Assembly (NCBI RefSeq): GCF_004346185.1
Contig: NZ_SMAI01000021.1
Location: forward strand, 1 to 45,562
Length of the DNA: 45,562 nucleotides
From: Aquabacter spiritensis
Lineage (GTDB): Bacteria > Pseudomonadota > Alphaproteobacteria > Rhizobiales > Xanthobacteraceae
Direction of reading: 5' to 3'
Shown here piece after piece: positions 9,463-17,209 of this stretch (positions are counted from its first letter, which is position 1; every line of letters starts with the position of its first letter). The notes under the pieces were generated by a model. The model saw only the letters and a list, made by a program, of their open reading frames with translations, did no database searches and was not told the DNA's origin. The position numbers and the translations under genes are program-made.

Positions 9463-9906
9463 CTACTCGCCGGGCGTCCAGGCCTTGTAGTCGCCCGTGA
9501 CCACCGGGCGGGCGCGGCCGGTCATGACGGCGCCCTTGGGGCGGTAGGCCGCCGGGGATCCGGTAAAGTTGCGGCGGTGCGGCTTCTGCCAAGGGCGCGG
9601 GACGTAGGTCATCTCTGTCGGCGGAACGTCCGTGCGGTGATGCATCCAGCCGTACCAGCCCGGCGGGATCGTGCTCGCCTCGGCATAGCCGTTATAGAGC
9701 ACCCAGCGCCGCTCGAAGCCGAGCGTGGGGTCCACCGCCCCGTTGCGGGTGCGGTAATAGCGGTTCCCGAATTCGTCCTCGCCCACCAGTTCGCCATAGC
9801 GGCGCGTCCAGAGCAGGGTGCCGGGGGTCGCCTTCTGCCACCAGGCAAAGATGTAAAGCAGCAGATCTTTCACGGGACCTCGCCTCGCTCGCTTTGGGCG
9901 GACCAT
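9463..9906 (-). CDS. NADH:ubiquinone oxidoreductase accessory subunit, NDUFA12 family
   Basis: A 147-residue homologue of the complex I accessory subunit NDUFA12 (B17.2). The family core is plain: GTLLWTRRYGELVGEDEFGN, then RYYRTR, ERRWVLYNG, WYGWMHHRTD, PWQKPHRRNFTGSPAAYRPKG and YKAWTPGE. Only alphaproteobacteria and mitochondria carry this subunit, which supports the taxonomic call. The ATG at 9906 has AGGAGG about 13 nt upstream; a GTG at 9873 (start VKDLLLYIF) with AGGCGAGG upstream would match the shorter N-terminus usual in the family and may be the true start. Confidence 0.9.
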   Translation of the reverse strand: MVRPKRARRGPVKDLLLYIFAWWQKATPGTLLWTRRYGELVGEDEFGNRYYRTRNGAVDPTLGFERRWVLYNGYAEASTIPPGWYGWMHHRTDVPPTEMTYVPRPWQKPHRRNFTGSPAAYRPKGAVMTGRARPVVTGDYKAWTPGE

Positions 9907-9957
9907 GCCACCGTGCCCGCCTCCTGTCCATCGCCGCCACTGGCGCGGATCGCCGCG

Positions 9958-11025
9958 TCAGGGGGAAAACAGCGTCATGACGTAAACCAGAAACAGCACG
10001 AGGTGAACGAGGCCCGTCAAGGCATTGGTCTTGCCGGTGCCGAAGGAGACGACGGACAGGACCAAAGCGAGCAGAAGCTGGATGCGGTCCTCCGGATCGA
10101 GCGAGAGCTGGACCTCCTGGCCGATCAGATAGCCGATCGCCACCATGACCGGCATGGTGAGGCCGATCGTGGCGAGGCCCGAGCCGAGGGCGGTGTTGAG
10201 GGCCTGCTGGAGCTGGTTGCGCCGCGCCGCGCGAAGCGCGGTGAGGGTCTCCGGCAGAAGCAGCATCGCGACCACCACCGCGCCGATCACCGCGTCGGGA
10301 TCGGCGAGATGGCCGAGGGACACCAGATGCTCGACCCCGGCGGCGACCCGGTCCGACAACAGGACGACGCCCGCGAGGCTGATCAGAAGGAAGACGATGG
10401 AAATCAGCGTCGCGCGCCGGCTCGGCGGCGCATGCAGCGATTCGCCCCCCTCCAGATAATGCGCCTTGTAGCGGACCGTCTGCATGAACAGGAACGAGCC
10501 GTAGAGCAGCACCACGGCGACCATGATGACGAACACGTCGATCTTGAGCGGCGCGCCGACAAGGCCGCCCCGTGTCACCTCCGGGAGGACCAGAGCGAGC
10601 ACGGAAATGGCGATGATCACCGAGAGATAGCCGGAAACGCCCTGCTGGCGGATCTCCTGCTCGTAATGCCGCAGCGCCCCCATCAGCAGACAGAGGCCGA
10701 CCACCCCCGTGAGCACGAACATCACGGTCGACAGGACCGCTTCGCGTGCGAGGGTCGGGTTGCCCGTGCTGTTGAGCATCAGGGACATCAGGACCGACAC
10801 TTCGATCAAGGTGACGGAGAAGGTGAGGACGAGGGTGCCGTAAGGCTGTCCGAGCCGCGCCGAGATGCGCTCGGCATGCTGGACAGCGGAAAAGGCGGCA
10901 CCGAGCAGAAGCAGCGTCGCGACGCCAGCGCCCAGATCGTCGAGCGGCACATGCAGCGCCCGCCCGAGAACCGCGCCGAGAACCGCCGCGATCGGCAGGA
11001 AATAGGCGTAGCGCGCCATCGTCAT
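9958..11025 (-). CDS. chaA: Calcium/sodium:proton antiporter, ChaA type (CaCA superfamily)
   Basis: A 355-residue inner-membrane protein with about eleven predicted membrane segments. Two homologous halves carry the alpha-repeat motifs typical of cation/Ca2+ exchangers: near VTLIEVSVLMSLML in the first half and LLLPETLTALRAARRNQLQQ with ALGSGLATIGLTMP in the second, both with the membrane-embedded acidic residue. The length matches E. coli ChaA. It should exchange Ca2+, Na+ or K+ for protons at alkaline pH or high salt. It stands as a single gene between the NDUFA12 and IclR genes. Confidence 0.85.
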   Translation of the reverse strand: MTMARYAYFLPIAAVLGAVLGRALHVPLDDLGAGVATLLLLGAAFSAVQHAERISARLGQPYGTLVLTFSVTLIEVSVLMSLMLNSTGNPTLAREAVLSTVMFVLTGVVGLCLLMGALRHYEQEIRQQGVSGYLSVIIAISVLALVLPEVTRGGLVGAPLKIDVFVIMVAVVLLYGSFLFMQTVRYKAHYLEGGESLHAPPSRRATLISIVFLLISLAGVVLLSDRVAAGVEHLVSLGHLADPDAVIGAVVVAMLLLPETLTALRAARRNQLQQALNTALGSGLATIGLTMPVMVAIGYLIGQEVQLSLDPEDRIQLLLALVLSVVSFGTGKTNALTGLVHLVLFLVYVMTLFSP

Positions 11026-11140
11026 GTGCCGCCTTCACGCTGAGTGTCCCCGCCCTTTGGCAGAGGACGGCCGGTGCGGCAACAGGAAGCTTACGGCGGC
11101 GCGGCCCGACCCGCCGGCTGCGGGATCGGGCGGGCACGGC

Positions 11141-11971
11141 TTAGAATGGCGCGATGGCGCCGCTCAAGGCTCCGGCCGCCTCGGCCGCGAGCGGCGAGAA
11201 ACGCTTCGCGAAGCTCTCCGGGCTCCATTCCGAAAGACTGCCGGCGATGTGGACCGCAGCCACCGGGCGCGCCCGGTGATCGAGAACCGCGCACGCCACG
11301 GCGACTTCGCCGATCAGGCTCTCGTCGTGCACCAGCGAGAAGCCCTCACGGCGCGCGCGCTGCACCTCCTCGCGAATCGCATCGGGGTCGGTCAGGGTCT
11401 TCGGCGTCAGCGCGATCAGATCGGACCGCCGCAGGATGCTGTCCACCTCGCCGTCCGAAAGCCGCGCCATGATCGCCCGCCCGCCCGAGGAGCAGAAGGT
11501 CGGAATCCGCCGCCCGACCAGCGTCGCGTAAAAGGTCTGCCGCTTGCTCTGCCTGCGGATGGCGTAGCAGATCGTGAGATCGTCGAAGATCGAAAGGTCG
11601 ACCCGTTCGTGCGAGCCCAGCTGGAGTTCGTTGAGCACCGGGGTCGCGCGCTCGATGAGCGGCCAGCTGCGCAGGAAGTCGAAGGCGCGGTCGAGCACTT
11701 TGGTGCCGAGGCAGAAGCCCCGCCCGTCGAGCCCCTTCCGGAGATAGCCGAGCTGGAGCAGCGTATAGGCCATGCGCTGGACCGTGCTCTTGTCGAGCCC
11801 TGCGAGGTCCGCGATCTCCTGCAGGCTCATTGCGCCGGGATGACTGGAAAACGCTTCCAGGACGGCGATTCCCTTGCCCAGGGAATTTACGAACTGCCTC
11901 TGATCGATCGCCGGACTATCCTCGTCCGGCTGCTCCGGAAGGGTCGCGAGGGAGTTGACAAACCCGCCCAA
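11141..11971 (-). CDS. IclR-family regulator of the uptake cluster
   Basis: A 276-residue regulator. From the TTG at 11971 the IclR winged helix-turn-helix covers roughly residues 25-90 (SLQEIADLAGLDKSTVQRMA is the recognition region), followed by the IclR effector-binding domain (CYAIRRQSK, STLG-like and GFSLVHDESLIGEVAVACAV segments). No ATG or GTG lies upstream of the DNA-binding domain; TTG 11971 has AAAGGA at 7 nt spacing, and another TTG at 12019 is possible. The palindrome at 12005-12023 lies 33 bp upstream of the preferred start. The gene is divergent from the permease/ATPase operon and very likely controls it, itself and the three binding-protein promoters carrying the same palindrome. 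Confidence 0.88.
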   Translation of the reverse strand: MGGFVNSLATLPEQPDEDSPAIDQRQFVNSLGKGIAVLEAFSSHPGAMSLQEIADLAGLDKSTVQRMAYTLLQLGYLRKGLDGRGFCLGTKVLDRAFDFLRSWPLIERATPVLNELQLGSHERVDLSIFDDLTICYAIRRQSKRQTFYATLVGRRIPTFCSSGGRAIMARLSDGEVDSILRRSDLIALTPKTLTDPDAIREEVQRARREGFSLVHDESLIGEVAVACAVLDHRARPVAAVHIAGSLSEWSPESFAKRFSPLAAEAAGALSGAIAPF

Positions 11972-12039
11972 GGAGCGTTCCTTTCTCTCGACAATAAAAA
12001 CGATCGTATTGTAATTCAATACGCAAATATCAGATGGGG
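11955..12039 (+). promoter_or_regulatory. IclR-type promoter/operator module, copy 1 (permease operon)
   Basis: Reading toward the permease: TTGACA (11955-11960), 17 bp, TTCCTT (11978-11983), 21 bp including AATAAAAACGAT, then the palindrome CGTATTGTAATTCAATACG (12005-12023), then ATCAGATGGGG (12029-12039). The same elements at nearly the same spacing stand before three binding-protein genes. TTGACA fits a sigma-70 -35 box, but TTCCTT is a poor -10. The palindrome downstream of the putative promoter suggests repression. The -35 part lies inside the first codons of the divergent IclR gene. Confidence 0.75.
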
Positions 12040-12161
12040 ATCATTATGGCAAGCGGAGCGGCGCGCGAGGAGCGAACCCTCGCCCTCATCTTTCCCCCGC
12101 CCGGACGGCGGACCGGCCGGCGGGCCGGTGATGTGATGCGACACTACGGGGACAGCACGCG

Positions 12162-13001
12162 ATGACTGACATCCAAAGCACGGACACCGTCCTGGCCGCG
12201 CCGGAGCGCAACGGACGCGGGATCACCTTGCGCGCGGTCGTCGAACGGGCCGGCCCCTTCCTCCTGACCGCGTTCCTGATCGGTTTCTGGGAATTCGCGG
12301 TCCGCTTCTTCGAGGTGCCGTCCTTCCTGCTGCCGGCGCCCTCCCAGATCGTCATGCTGATGTACAATGAGTGGTCGCTGCTGCAGATGCACGCGATCGC
12401 CACCATTACCAGCATGGTCTCGGGCTATCTCTGCGCGGTGTTCTTCGCGCTGACCATTTCCGCCTTGATGATCCGCTTCCCGTTGATGGAGCGGTGCGTC
12501 ATGCCGATCTTCGTGGCGCTCCAGAGCGTGCCGAAGATCGCCATCGCGCCCTTGATTCTGGTGTGGGTCGGCGCGGGCTTCCACTCGAAGCTCCTCGTCG
12601 TCACCGCGATCGCGTTCTTCCCGATCATCATCAACACCATGACCGGCTTCAAGCAGGTCGATCGCGGGCTGCGCGACGTGTTCACGTCGGTGGCGGCGAC
12701 GGAACGGCAGATCTTCTTCCAGCTCCGCCTGCCCTATGCCATGCCCTACATCTTTGCCGGCCTGCGCATCGCCACCACCCTCGCGGTGCTCGGCGCCATC
12801 GTCGCGGAATATCTCGCCGCCTCGAACGGCCTCGGATACCTCGTCCTGTCGGGCAGCTTCAACTTCAACACCGCCCGCTCTTTCGCCGCGATCATCGCTC
12901 TCGCCGTGATCGGGACCAGCTTCTTCGGCCTGATGACTTTCATCGAGAGCCGCCTGTCCTGGAAGCGCCACGCCTCGAGCGATGAAACGACGCGCGTTTG
13001 A
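12162..13001 (+). CDS. ABC transporter permease, NitT/TauT type
   Basis: A 279-residue inner-membrane protein with one binding-protein-dependent permease domain and about six membrane segments. The EAA loop reads DVFTSVAATERQIFFQLRLP at about residues 170-189, the contact site for the ATPase. A WEFAVRFFEVPSFLLPAPSQ segment near the N-terminus is typical of SsuC/TauC-type permeases. It is the first gene of a plus-strand operon and lies 138 bp after the palindrome at 12005-12023. The partner ATPase follows. It probably serves the NMT1-type binding proteins of the cluster, since three of their genes share its promoter module; that link is inferred. Confidence 0.88.
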   Translation: MTDIQSTDTVLAAPERNGRGITLRAVVERAGPFLLTAFLIGFWEFAVRFFEVPSFLLPAPSQIVMLMYNEWSLLQMHAIATITSMVSGYLCAVFFALTISALMIRFPLMERCVMPIFVALQSVPKIAIAPLILVWVGAGFHSKLLVVTAIAFFPIIINTMTGFKQVDRGLRDVFTSVAATERQIFFQLRLPYAMPYIFAGLRIATTLAVLGAIVAEYLAASNGLGYLVLSGSFNFNTARSFAAIIALAVIGTSFFGLMTFIESRLSWKRHASSDETTRV

Positions 13002-13041
13002 GCGTGCGTCCGGCAATGAAGACAAACGTGCGGATTCAATG

Positions 13042-13075
13042 GCCGGGGTCGACCCCCGGCTGGATCCGGGTCCAG
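13042..13075. repeat. Tandem short palindromes between permease and ATPase genes
   Basis: Two adjoining imperfect hairpins fill most of the 88-nt gap: GCCGGGG-TCGA-CCCCCGGC (one bulged C) and CTGGATCCGGGTCCAG. They have no T-run. They could stabilise or attenuate the message between permease and ATPase, or be a short dispersed intergenic element; a genome-wide count would decide. Confidence 0.4.
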
Positions 13076-13089
13076 CATCGGAGGGATCC

Positions 13090-13905
13090 ATGGCTTTGAT
13101 CGAGGCGGACGCGGCGACGGCGAGCGAGACGAATTCGGGAATCGGCATTTCCAACGTCACGGTGGTCTATGGCGGCGACGGCGGCGTCACGGCGCTGAAG
13201 AACATCAATCTCCAGGTGAAGGAAGGCGAGTTCGTCTCGCTCGTCGGCGCCTCGGGCTGCGGCAAGAGCACCCTTCTGAAGGTGGTCGCGGACCTGATGC
13301 CGCCGACCGGCGGGCAGGTTACGGTCAACGGCCTCGCCCCGTCCGCTTTGCGCAAAGCGGGCCGGCTCGGGCTGGTGTTCCAGCAGGCCAATCTGATGCC
13401 GTGGCTCAACATCCGCGGCAATATCGGCCTGCTGAAATCCCTCGTCGCGGGCCACGGCGGAACGGTGTCCAAGACCGGTGCCTCGGTCGACCAATTGATC
13501 GACGTCGTCGGCCTGACGGGCTTCGGCGAGAAGTTCCCGCACCAATTGTCCGGCGGCATGCAGCAGCGCGCCGCGCTGGCGCGGGCGCTGGCGCTCGACC
13601 CGGCGGTGCTCTTGATGGACGAGCCGTTCGCCGCGCTGGACGAAATCACCCGCGACCGCATGGCGTTCGAGTTGATGCGGGTCTGGCAGCAATACCGCAA
13701 GACGGTGCTGTTCGTGACCCACAGCCTCAGCGAAGCCGTGATGCTGTCCGATCGCGTCGTGCTCATGAGCCCCCGCCCCGGCCGCATCCACCGCATCTTC
13801 GACATCGATCTACCGCGCCCGCGGACACCGGAGACCCGGCTGACCGAGGGCTTTTCCAAGCTGGTCCTGGAGCTCAACCGCGAGCTCTATGAGGTCATGA
13901 CCTGA
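13090..13905 (+). CDS. ABC transporter ATP-binding protein, NitT/TauT type
   Basis: A 271-residue ATPase. Walker A GASGCGKS is at residues 53-60, Q-loop VFQQANLMPW near 97-106, signature LSGGMQQR at 153-160, Walker B VLLMDEP at 173-179 and switch His in VTHSLSEA. The C-terminal PRPGRIHRIFDIDLPRPR segment is typical of SsuB/TauB-type ATPases. The ATG at 13090 has GGAGG upstream; the longer reading from 12982 would overlap the permease and adds unlikely sequence. It energises the permease encoded just upstream and is followed by catabolic genes on the same strand. Confidence 0.9.
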   Translation: MALIEADAATASETNSGIGISNVTVVYGGDGGVTALKNINLQVKEGEFVSLVGASGCGKSTLLKVVADLMPPTGGQVTVNGLAPSALRKAGRLGLVFQQANLMPWLNIRGNIGLLKSLVAGHGGTVSKTGASVDQLIDVVGLTGFGEKFPHQLSGGMQQRAALARALALDPAVLLMDEPFAALDEITRDRMAFELMRVWQQYRKTVLFVTHSLSEAVMLSDRVVLMSPRPGRIHRIFDIDLPRPRTPETRLTEGFSKLVLELNRELYEVMT

Positions 13906-13936
13906 CGCGCCCGCCACCGAAAAGAGACTCCCCGCC

Positions 13937-15067
13937 ATGCTGACCGTTCCCTCCCTGACGGTCGGCGATGATCCGCGCGAGCGCGGGCGCCTGCACGGCG
14001 CGCGCTTCGCCGACGATATCGCCGCGAACCTCGAGACCTATCTGCGGCGCTTCGAGGCCTCCGGGCTCGATCGGGACACCGCATTTCTCGAAGGCACCCG
14101 CTGGTTCGCCTCGATCCGGCGCCAGAACGAGGACTATGCGGAGGAGATGCGCGGCATCTCCGAAGCCTCCGGGCATGGCGATGCGGCGATCGCCCTGCTC
14201 AATGCCCGGTACGAACTCGCCTTCACCCTGTTCGGCAAGGACGCCCAGCGCAACGAGGCGCTGCGCAAGGAATTGCTGACCGTCGGCCCCGACGGCTGCA
14301 CGACCTTCGGGCTCCTGCCGGAGACCACCGCCGACGGCCATACCTGGCTGGGCCAGAACTGGGACTGGCTCGAGGGCGTGCATAAGCGCAACCTCGTTCT
14401 GCGGGTCCGCCGGCGCGACAAGCCGAGCTTTGTCTGCTTCACCGAAGCGGGCATCGTCGGCGGCAAGATGGGGGTCAACGAAGCCGGCATCGGCCTGGTC
14501 GAGAACGGCCTCGCCTCGTCCCATGACGGCGTCAATCCCTATGAGAAGCCGTTCCACATGCGCTGCCGCGAAGTCATGGACGCGCGCCGCTTCGACGATG
14601 CCCTGCGCCCAATCGTCGACAGCCGCCGCACCTGTTCGGCGAACTTCATGATCGGCGACGCCGCAGGCGAGATCATCGACATCGAAAGCAGCCCGAACCA
14701 TCTCTCCTATCTCCATCCGGAGACCGGCATGGTCAGTCACTCCAATCATTTCGTCGGGACCGGGCACGGCGAATCCCAGATGGAGAAGATCGCGCCGAAC
14801 ACGCTCTACCGGGCCTCGCGGATCCGCCGGCTGCTGGCGCGCACCGCGGGCGCCATCACGTTCGAGGACATGCGGACCGCGGCGCAGGACCATTTCGGCT
14901 ATCCCAATTCGATCTGCCGCCATCCCGACGAAAGCCAGCCGCGCGCCAAACGCACCATGACGACGGGCGCGGTGCTGATCGATCTCGACAGCCGGACGAT
15001 GCACGTCGCCAACGGGCCGCCCTGCACCTATCCCTATGTGCCGTTCACCGTCGACGGGGAGGAATAA
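13937..15067 (+). CDS. C45 family acyltransferase/peptidase (isopenicillin N acyltransferase-like)
   Basis: A 376-residue Ntn-hydrolase-fold protein. The sequence GCTTF with Cys121 is the expected self-cleavage site and nucleophile: the chain is cut before Cys so that the Cys becomes N-terminal in the beta subunit. WLGQNWDW, GGKMGVNEAGIG, NFMIGDAAGEIIDIE and VSHSNHF are further family segments. Relatives cleave or form amide bonds on small acylated compounds such as penicillins and N-acyl amino acids. There is no signal peptide, so it works in the cytosol. It is 31 nt after the ATPase gene and 4 nt before the deacetylase gene, so it is likely part of the IclR-controlled operon. Confidence 0.85.
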   Translation: MLTVPSLTVGDDPRERGRLHGARFADDIAANLETYLRRFEASGLDRDTAFLEGTRWFASIRRQNEDYAEEMRGISEASGHGDAAIALLNARYELAFTLFGKDAQRNEALRKELLTVGPDGCTTFGLLPETTADGHTWLGQNWDWLEGVHKRNLVLRVRRRDKPSFVCFTEAGIVGGKMGVNEAGIGLVENGLASSHDGVNPYEKPFHMRCREVMDARRFDDALRPIVDSRRTCSANFMIGDAAGEIIDIESSPNHLSYLHPETGMVSHSNHFVGTGHGESQMEKIAPNTLYRASRIRRLLARTAGAITFEDMRTAAQDHFGYPNSICRHPDESQPRAKRTMTTGAVLIDLDSRTMHVANGPPCTYPYVPFTVDGEE

Positions 15068-15071
15068 CAAG

Positions 15072-15956
15072 ATGCATCCGGATATCCCGATCCCGCCCAA
15101 GCCGATCGTCGAGCGACCGTTCTCGCGCATGGACGAGCCGTTCCCCTGGCCGAACGGCGCGCGCTGTGCGGTCATGCTGACCTTCGACTTCGACGCCGAG
15201 ACGCTGTGGTTCTCGCGCGATCCGGACAATGCCCGCAAGCCGGGCATCCTCAGCCAGGGCATCTATGGCGGGCGGGTCGGCGTCCATAAGGTGCTCGATT
15301 TGATGAAGGAGGAAGGCACGCCCGCCACCTTCTTCACCCCGGGCTGGACCATCGAACGCTATCCCCAGGCGATCGAGCGCATTCTCGCCGAAGGCCACGA
15401 GCTCGGCCATCACGGCTATCTCCACGAATGGGTCGATCCCGATTTCCCCGAGCAGGAAGAGGAGGCGATGGACAAGGGCCTCGCCTCGATGATGAAGATC
15501 GCCGGCATCAAGCCGAAGGGCTTCCGCTCGCCGGCCGGGGAATCCAGTCCGAATATGATCCGGCTGCTGACGGAAAAAGGCTTCCTCTACGATTCCACCC
15601 TGATGGACGGCATCGTTCCCTATCGCCACGAATTGGCGGACGGGCGGCCCGGCGTGGTGGAGATCCCCTGGCATTGGTCGATCGACGACGCGCCCCAGGC
15701 CCTGTTCTCGGTCCGCAATGCGCGCCCGATCATGACCAACAGCCATATTCTGGAAGTCTGGCTCGAAGAATTTCACGAAATCTACCGCTGGGGCGGGCTG
15801 GTCGACGTGGTGATGCACCCGCAGATTTCCGGGCGGCCCTCGCGCATCGCTTTGCTGCGCCGGTTCATCGCCGAAGTGCGTCGCCTGCCGGGCGTCTGGT
15901 TCGCCACCGGCACCGAAGTCGCCGAGGCCTATGTGGCCGCGGAAGCCACGCTCTGA
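15072..15956 (+). CDS. Polysaccharide deacetylase family protein (cytosolic)
   Basis: A 294-residue NodB-fold metal-dependent deacetylase. Motif 1 is TFDFDAE (Asp39, Asp41), motif 2 is GHHGYLHE (His113/His114, His118) and motif 3 is FRSPAGE; a distal VVMHPQISGRPSR segment supplies the C-terminal His. There is no signal peptide, so cell-wall glycan is unlikely; small acetamides or cyclic amides are more likely. The start 15072 is 4 nt after the C45 gene stop. It differs clearly from the deacetylase at 1691-2566, which has a degenerate first motif. Confidence 0.85.
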   Translation: MHPDIPIPPKPIVERPFSRMDEPFPWPNGARCAVMLTFDFDAETLWFSRDPDNARKPGILSQGIYGGRVGVHKVLDLMKEEGTPATFFTPGWTIERYPQAIERILAEGHELGHHGYLHEWVDPDFPEQEEEAMDKGLASMMKIAGIKPKGFRSPAGESSPNMIRLLTEKGFLYDSTLMDGIVPYRHELADGRPGVVEIPWHWSIDDAPQALFSVRNARPIMTNSHILEVWLEEFHEIYRWGGLVDVVMHPQISGRPSRIALLRRFIAEVRRLPGVWFATGTEVAEAYVAAEATL

Positions 15957-15984
15957 TCCGTCCCTTCCAATCCCGAGGACCCTC

Positions 15985-17136
15985 ATGGCCGAGCGCCTGA
16001 TCCGGATCGCCATGAACGGCGTGACCGGCCGGCTGGGACAAAACCAGCATCTCGTCAATTCCATCCTCGCCATCCGCCGCGAAGGCGGACTGCCGCTCGC
16101 CAATGGCGACCGGCTGATGCCCGAGCCGATCCTGGTCGGGCGCAACGCCGACAAGCTCGCCCGCCTCGCCGCCGCCCACGGGGTCGCCGATTGGTCGACC
16201 GACATGGCCGCGGTGCTCGCCGATCCCGAGGTCGAGATCTATTTCGACGTCGCGGCGACTGCCGGCCGGCGCGAGCGGGCGCTCGCCGCGATCGCCGCCG
16301 GCAAGCACATCTATCTGGAGAAGCCGATCGCCGACACGCTGGAGGATGCGCTCGCCATCGCCCGCGCAGCGGCGGGCGCCGGCCTATGCAATGCCGTGGT
16401 GCAGGACAAGGTGTTCCTGCCGGGCTTCCAGAAGCTGCGCAAACTGAAGCGGGCCGGCTTCTTCGGCCGCGTCCTCTCGGTGAAGCTCGATTTCGGCTGG
16501 TGGATCTTCGATGGCGAGATGCATCCCGCCCAGCGCTCGTCCTGGAACTACAGGAAGGCGGAAGGCGGGGGTCTCATCCTCGATATGTTCCCTCACTGGC
16601 GCTACATGATCGACGGCCTCGTCGCGCCCGTCACGGCGGTGAGCTGCCGCCATGCCACCGTCACCCCGACACGCCGCGACGAGGCGGGGCAGCCTTATGC
16701 CGTCGACGTCGAGGACGAGGTCGCCGCGACCTTCGAGCTGGAGGGCGGCGCCTTCGCGCAGGTGACTTCCTCCTGGGCGACGCGGGTGCGCAAGGACGAC
16801 ATGCTCACCCTCCAGGTAGACGGCGAGAAGGGCTCGGCGCTCGCCACCCTCCACCGCTGCTTCATCCAGCCCGACGTCGCGACCCCCAAGCCGGCGTGGA
16901 ACGTTCAGACCCGGGTGGACCACGATTTCCAGGCGGACTGGCAGGAAGTGCCGGACGTCGATCCCTTCAAGAACAGCTATCGCTGCGGCTGGGAACTGTT
17001 CCTGAAGCACGTGGTCGAAGGCGCACCCTTCCCCTCCCCTCTGATCGAAGGCGCCAAGGGGCTCCAACTCGTCGACGCGTGCTACCGCTCAAACCGCGAG
17101 CGGCGCTGGGTCGATCTTCCGGCGCTGGCTCTGTAG
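15985..17136 (+). CDS. Gfo/Idh/MocA family NAD(P)-dependent oxidoreductase
   Basis: A 383-residue dehydrogenase. The N-terminal Rossmann part carries MNGVTGRLG near residues 9-17 in place of the usual GxGxxG, with the EKPIAD motif (residues of about 112-117) whose Lys is catalytic in this family. The C-terminal alpha/beta domain includes KLDFGWWIFDGEMHPAQRSS and GGGLILDMFPHWRYMIDGL, with Asp and His in the active-site position. It probably oxidises or reduces a sugar- or cyclitol-like hydroxyl. It is the last gene of the plus-strand operon, with a hairpin pair following. The substrate is unknown. Confidence 0.85.
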   Translation: MAERLIRIAMNGVTGRLGQNQHLVNSILAIRREGGLPLANGDRLMPEPILVGRNADKLARLAAAHGVADWSTDMAAVLADPEVEIYFDVAATAGRRERALAAIAAGKHIYLEKPIADTLEDALAIARAAAGAGLCNAVVQDKVFLPGFQKLRKLKRAGFFGRVLSVKLDFGWWIFDGEMHPAQRSSWNYRKAEGGGLILDMFPHWRYMIDGLVAPVTAVSCRHATVTPTRRDEAGQPYAVDVEDEVAATFELEGGAFAQVTSSWATRVRKDDMLTLQVDGEKGSALATLHRCFIQPDVATPKPAWNVQTRVDHDFQADWQEVPDVDPFKNSYRCGWELFLKHVVEGAPFPSPLIEGAKGLQLVDACYRSNRERRWVDLPALAL

Positions 17137-17153
17137 CACCCGGAAGGAATGGG

Positions 17154-17209
17154 CGCCGGGAACCATCCCGGCGTCGGGTTCGCGCGCATCGGCCGGCTTG
17201 CGCCGGCCG
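17154..17209. terminator. Two hairpins between convergent genes
   Basis: CGCCGGGA-ACCA-TCCCGGCG (17154-17173, 8 bp) and CGGCCGGC-TTGC-GCCGGCCG (17190-17209, 8 bp) lie in the 73-nt gap between the Gfo/Idh gene (plus) and the PanE-like gene (minus). Neither has a strong T-run. One each for the two converging transcripts is a natural reading. Confidence 0.55.

Noticed and set aside
13937-15067. A real penicillin acyltransferase and beta-lactam biosynthesis cluster
   Set aside because: No non-ribosomal synthetase or isopenicillin synthase gene is near; C45 proteins are common in catabolic loci.
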